From Magnetovibrio sp. (GTDB lineage Bacteria; Pseudomonadota; Alphaproteobacteria; Rhodospirillales; Magnetovibrionaceae): DNA of 9,433 nt. A model generated the notes under the pieces. That model saw only the letters and a list, made by a program, of their open reading frames with translations, did no database searches and had not been told where the DNA came from. Positions 6,618 to 9,433 of the stretch are shown here, piece by piece. Position numbers and translations under genes: made by a program. The stretch covers positions 1-9,433 of the forward strand of contig JAESUA010000025.1 of NCBI GenBank assembly GCA_016763255.1, written 5' to 3'. The stretch's first letter is position 1. Each line of letters begins with the position of its first letter.

Positions 6618-7265
6618 ATGGGATACGAAGATGCACCCCAAGCCGTAAGCCTTTTGTCCATTTGGGTGTTGGGCATTTCCGTTGGGCTTACCGCCTGCAC
6701 CGCCACGTGCCTACCCTTTATGGGGGCCTTGGTGGTGGGCGCGGGGCACAGCCCAATGACGGCGTTTCGTCAAACCGGATCGTTCGCGCTTGGCAAGGTT
6801 ATGGCCTATGCGGTATTGGGGGCGGTGGCCGGATTGTTCGGTGAAGTCTTGTTGGATGTGATCGAAAGCAACCTCGGCAACTGGTTAATCGGCGGGGCGA
6901 GCATCTTGGCTGGTGCCTTTTTGATTTATGCCCCCAAAGTCGCCAAAGGCTGTTCGACCTCTCGTCTGTTTCAAGGCGCACCGCCGTTTGTGCTGGGCTT
7001 TGTGTTGAGCTTCGTTCCCTGTGCACCGTTGGCCGCCTTGTTGGCGGCGGCAGCCTTGGGGGCAGACCCGGTGCAGGGGCTGGCCATGGGCACGGCGTTC
7101 GGCATGGGCGCAGCGTTGACGCCGCTGTTTGTGGTGGTTCCGTTGTTGAGCCATTTTGGCCGTGAGTTGGTTAACGAACGCCCCACCATGATGGTGGCCC
7201 TACGTTGGACTGGGGCCCTGGTTTTGATCGCGTTGGGTTTGCGGCGCATTTTATTGGCATGGTAG
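6618..7265 (+). CDS. CcdA/DsbD-type transmembrane protein (annotated elsewhere as sulfite exporter TauE/SafE)
   Basis: A 215-aa protein with about six hydrophobic helices. Helix 1 holds ACTATCLPF (Cys27, Cys31, then Pro33) and a mid-protein helix holds FVPCAPL (Cys135). These paired Cys-Pro sites match the DsbD/CcdA transmembrane thiol relay, which passes electrons from cytoplasmic thioredoxin to the periplasm. Close relatives (the DsbD_2 group) lie next to ccoG in cytochrome cbb3 clusters and are often mislabelled sulfite exporters. The ATG at 6618 has GGAG 7 nt upstream inside the end of the polyferredoxin gene, and the 4-nt gap suggests translational coupling. The tight pairing with the polyferredoxin suggests a joint redox function. 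A direct transport role is the alternative, because the operon has no other candidate permease. Confidence 0.75.
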   Translation: MGYEDAPQAVSLLSIWVLGISVGLTACTATCLPFMGALVVGAGHSPMTAFRQTGSFALGKVMAYAVLGAVAGLFGEVLLDVIESNLGNWLIGGASILAGAFLIYAPKVAKGCSTSRLFQGAPPFVLGFVLSFVPCAPLAALLAAAALGADPVQGLAMGTAFGMGAALTPLFVVVPLLSHFGRELVNERPTMMVALRWTGALVLIALGLRRILLAW

Positions 7266-7281
7266 GAAAAAGGTATTTTCC

Positions 7282-8070
<789 letters not shown>

Positions 8071-8073
8071 GTT

Positions 8074-8079
8074 GGAGAG
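8074..8079 (+). promoter_or_regulatory. Ribosome binding site deciding the exbB start
   Basis: GGAGAG begins 10 nt before ATG 8084, leaving 6 nt after GGAG. It favours this start over an in-frame ATG at 8060 that overlaps the end of tonB. Confidence 0.75.
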
Positions 8080-8083
8080 CGAT

Positions 8084-8674
8084 ATGGAAGCCTCAAATAT
8101 GGAATTGATGAGTTGGTGGGGCGATGCCGATTGGATCGTGCGCGGTGTGTTCATCGCCCTGATTTCCATGTCGGTGATCAGTTGGAGCATCATGGTGTTC
8201 AAAGCCTGGCAACTTAACGTTACGTACAAAGCCGAACGCAATTTTGGTGGACGCGGCATCCCGGTGTCGCGCATTCCATCTGCCCACATCATGGGAGGAC
8301 TAGACGGTGACCCAGGGTGTGATCGTGAAGCCTTGGCTGGGGTTTTGGCACAAGAAAGCCGGATGGATTTTGAAGGTGGCCTGACGTTGCTAGCGACCAT
8401 CGGCAACACCGCTCCGTTCATCGGTTTGTTCGGCACCGTGTGGGGCATCATGCATGCCCTTCAGGGGTTAGGCGGCGCTGAAACCATGAGCATGGATCTG
8501 ATCGCAGGCCCGGTGGCCGAAGCCCTGGTGGCGACCGCAGCGGGCTTGTTCACCGCGATCCCGGCGGTGGTTGGCTATAACCTTTTGCTGCGTCAATTGC
8601 GCAGGTTGTTCGGTACGGTCGATACCAATGCGGTGCGTTTGTTGGCGGCGATGCAAAATTCAGGGGCGCGCTGA
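8084..8674 (+). CDS. exbB: ExbB/MotA-TolQ family proton-channel protein
   Basis: A 196-aa inner-membrane protein with three helices (about 17-40, 100-125, 143-168). The conserved block ATIGNTAPFIGLFGTVWGIM (104-123) is followed by GPVAEALVATAAGLFTAIPA (142-161) and VGYN, which together identify the MotA/TolQ/ExbB channel domain. With ExbD it forms the proton-driven motor for TonB. It is shorter than E. coli ExbB because the region between helices 1 and 2 is compact. Placement directly after tonB and 1 nt before exbD favours ExbB over TolQ, since no Pal or TolB gene is present. Confidence 0.9.
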   Translation: MEASNMELMSWWGDADWIVRGVFIALISMSVISWSIMVFKAWQLNVTYKAERNFGGRGIPVSRIPSAHIMGGLDGDPGCDREALAGVLAQESRMDFEGGLTLLATIGNTAPFIGLFGTVWGIMHALQGLGGAETMSMDLIAGPVAEALVATAAGLFTAIPAVVGYNLLLRQLRRLFGTVDTNAVRLLAAMQNSGAR

Positions 8675-8675
8675 G

Positions 8676-9083
8676 ATGGCCGGCGGCATTTCCGGCGGTG
8701 ATCCAGACCAGCCGATGAGCGAAATCAACGTCACCCCCCTGGTGGATGTGATGTTGGTTTTGTTGGTGATATTTATCGTCGCGGCACCCTTAATGGCGGA
8801 GGCGTTGCGGGTTGATCTGCCCAGGGCGAACGCCGAACCGATGACAGAACCGAACGTCACCACATTGGAAGTGATGGCGGATGGATCCTTAGTGTTGGAT
8901 GGCGAAACGATCGCAGATGAAAGTCTAGCCTCCCGTTTAAAAGCCATTTCTCACAAAGATTCTGCGCGGGTACTTAAGCTTGGCGGTGATGGGGCGGTGC
9001 CCTATCAACGCATTGCCGAGGTGTTGGCCATGGCCCAAAAAAACGGTATATCGCGCATTGCATTTGCAACACAATCACCATGA
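8676..9083 (+). CDS. exbD: ExbD/TolR family motor protein
   Basis: A 135-aa protein with one transmembrane helix (about 22-41). Asp24 in NVTPLVDVMLVLLVIF is the conserved proton-carrying aspartate of the family. The periplasmic domain (about 45-133) shows the usual DGSLVLDGETI and VLKLGGDGAVPYQRI features. It starts 1 nt after the exbB stop with AGGGG 9 nt upstream, indicating translational coupling. It is the last gene of the operon. Between its stop and about 9245 I see no convincing intrinsic terminator. Confidence 0.92.
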   Translation: MAGGISGGDPDQPMSEINVTPLVDVMLVLLVIFIVAAPLMAEALRVDLPRANAEPMTEPNVTTLEVMADGSLVLDGETIADESLASRLKAISHKDSARVLKLGGDGAVPYQRIAEVLAMAQKNGISRIAFATQSP

Positions 9084-9245
9084 CTGGTTTTAATCAGACA
9101 AGTGCCAAGTGCATTGTAAATCTTTGTTTAAGGCGGATCTCCTTTGGCCCCATGGGAGCGTCATCTTGGCGCTGTCGTGTAATCGTTGGCCCCAACAAAT
9201 ATCCGTGATGATGGATCAATATAATCGTTACGATCATCAGTGAAC

Positions 9246-9264
9246 CAGGGCTGTTCAACGCTAG
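9246..9264. repeat. Candidate terminal inverted repeat of an insertion sequence
   Basis: The segment starting CAGGGCTGTTCAACGC ends directly before the transposase stop codon (9265-9267 on the minus strand), which is where an element's end would be expected. The partner end lies outside the window, so identity as an inverted repeat is untested. Confidence 0.3.
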
Positions 9265-9433
9265 TTACTTGAAGCGATAGGCAAGCACCCTTTTGATGTC
9301 GAGGGCGTTGCACCACAGGGCGTCTGCGATGTTGCCTTCGTTGTTTGTGCGCATGATATTGAGGGCGAAGCTTCGGGCCCTGGCGAAGATGCCGGGGTTT
9401 GTTCGGATGCGGCTGGCGTCCTCACACATCGAG
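9265..9433 (-). CDS. C-terminal end of a DDE transposase, probably ISAs1-like (N-terminus beyond window)
   Basis: The minus-strand frame is open from the window edge to TAA at 9265-9267 and gives 55 residues. It reads EDASRIRTNPGIFARARSF, then ALNIMRTNNEGN, then IADALWCNALDIKRVLAYRF. The E-D-x-S-R-I-R segment followed by an ALNxMR helix is the conserved C-terminal end of ISAs1/IS4-type DDE transposases, with the last catalytic Glu expected close upstream. Only this tail is visible, so whether the element is intact is unknown. It points toward the uptake operon, with 181 bp between it and the exbD stop. Confidence 0.65.
   Translation of the reverse strand, partial: SMCEDASRIRTNPGIFARARSFALNIMRTNNEGNIADALWCNALDIKRVLAYRFK

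Noticed and set aside
9185..9239. Short dyads (GTTGG/CCAAC and TGATGAT/ATCATCA) after exbD as a terminator
   Set aside because: The first has a 2-nt loop, the second a weak AT-rich stem, and neither is followed by a T-tract.

Overview
The window looks like chromosomal DNA of a Gram-negative bacterium, most likely an alphaproteobacterium of moderate GC content. The grounds are TonB/ExbB/ExbD and outer-membrane receptor genes, a type I secretion-type RTX protein, and closely packed genes with GGAG-type ribosome binding sites. The genus cannot be read from the sequence.

Left part (1-1667, minus strand): the first 555 codons of a large RTX repeat protein that runs off the left edge. It has a short N-terminal set of calcium-binding nonapeptides, a DUF4114-like domain, an acidic linker and a long second nonapeptide array. 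Positions 1668-2037 form a divergent intergenic region with a candidate promoter on each strand and a nested hairpin in the leader of the rightward genes.

Centre (2038-9083, plus strand): eight co-directional genes. A small DUF2946 protein comes first, followed by a strong intrinsic-terminator-like hairpin (2455-2509). Seven genes then follow with gaps of only 1-19 nt: a TonB-dependent outer-membrane receptor, a periplasmic DUF4198/NikK-like protein with a C-terminal membrane anchor, a NosR/NapH/CcoG-like membrane polyferredoxin, a CcdA/DsbD-type (TauE/SafE-annotated) membrane protein, TonB, ExbB and ExbD.

Read together, this is a self-contained, energised outer-membrane uptake unit with a built-in membrane redox pair. 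My hypothesis is metal uptake (copper, nickel/cobalt or iron chelate) with a reduction or release step in the periplasm. Copper is suggested by DUF2946 and the resemblance to CcoG; nickel/cobalt by the NikK-like topology. The sequence alone does not settle the substrate. No ABC or other classical inner-membrane importer lies in the operon.

Right edge (9246-9433, minus strand): the C-terminal end of a DDE transposase, probably ISAs1-like, with a possible terminal inverted repeat just beyond its stop codon. An insertion sequence, whole or partial, therefore borders the operon downstream.
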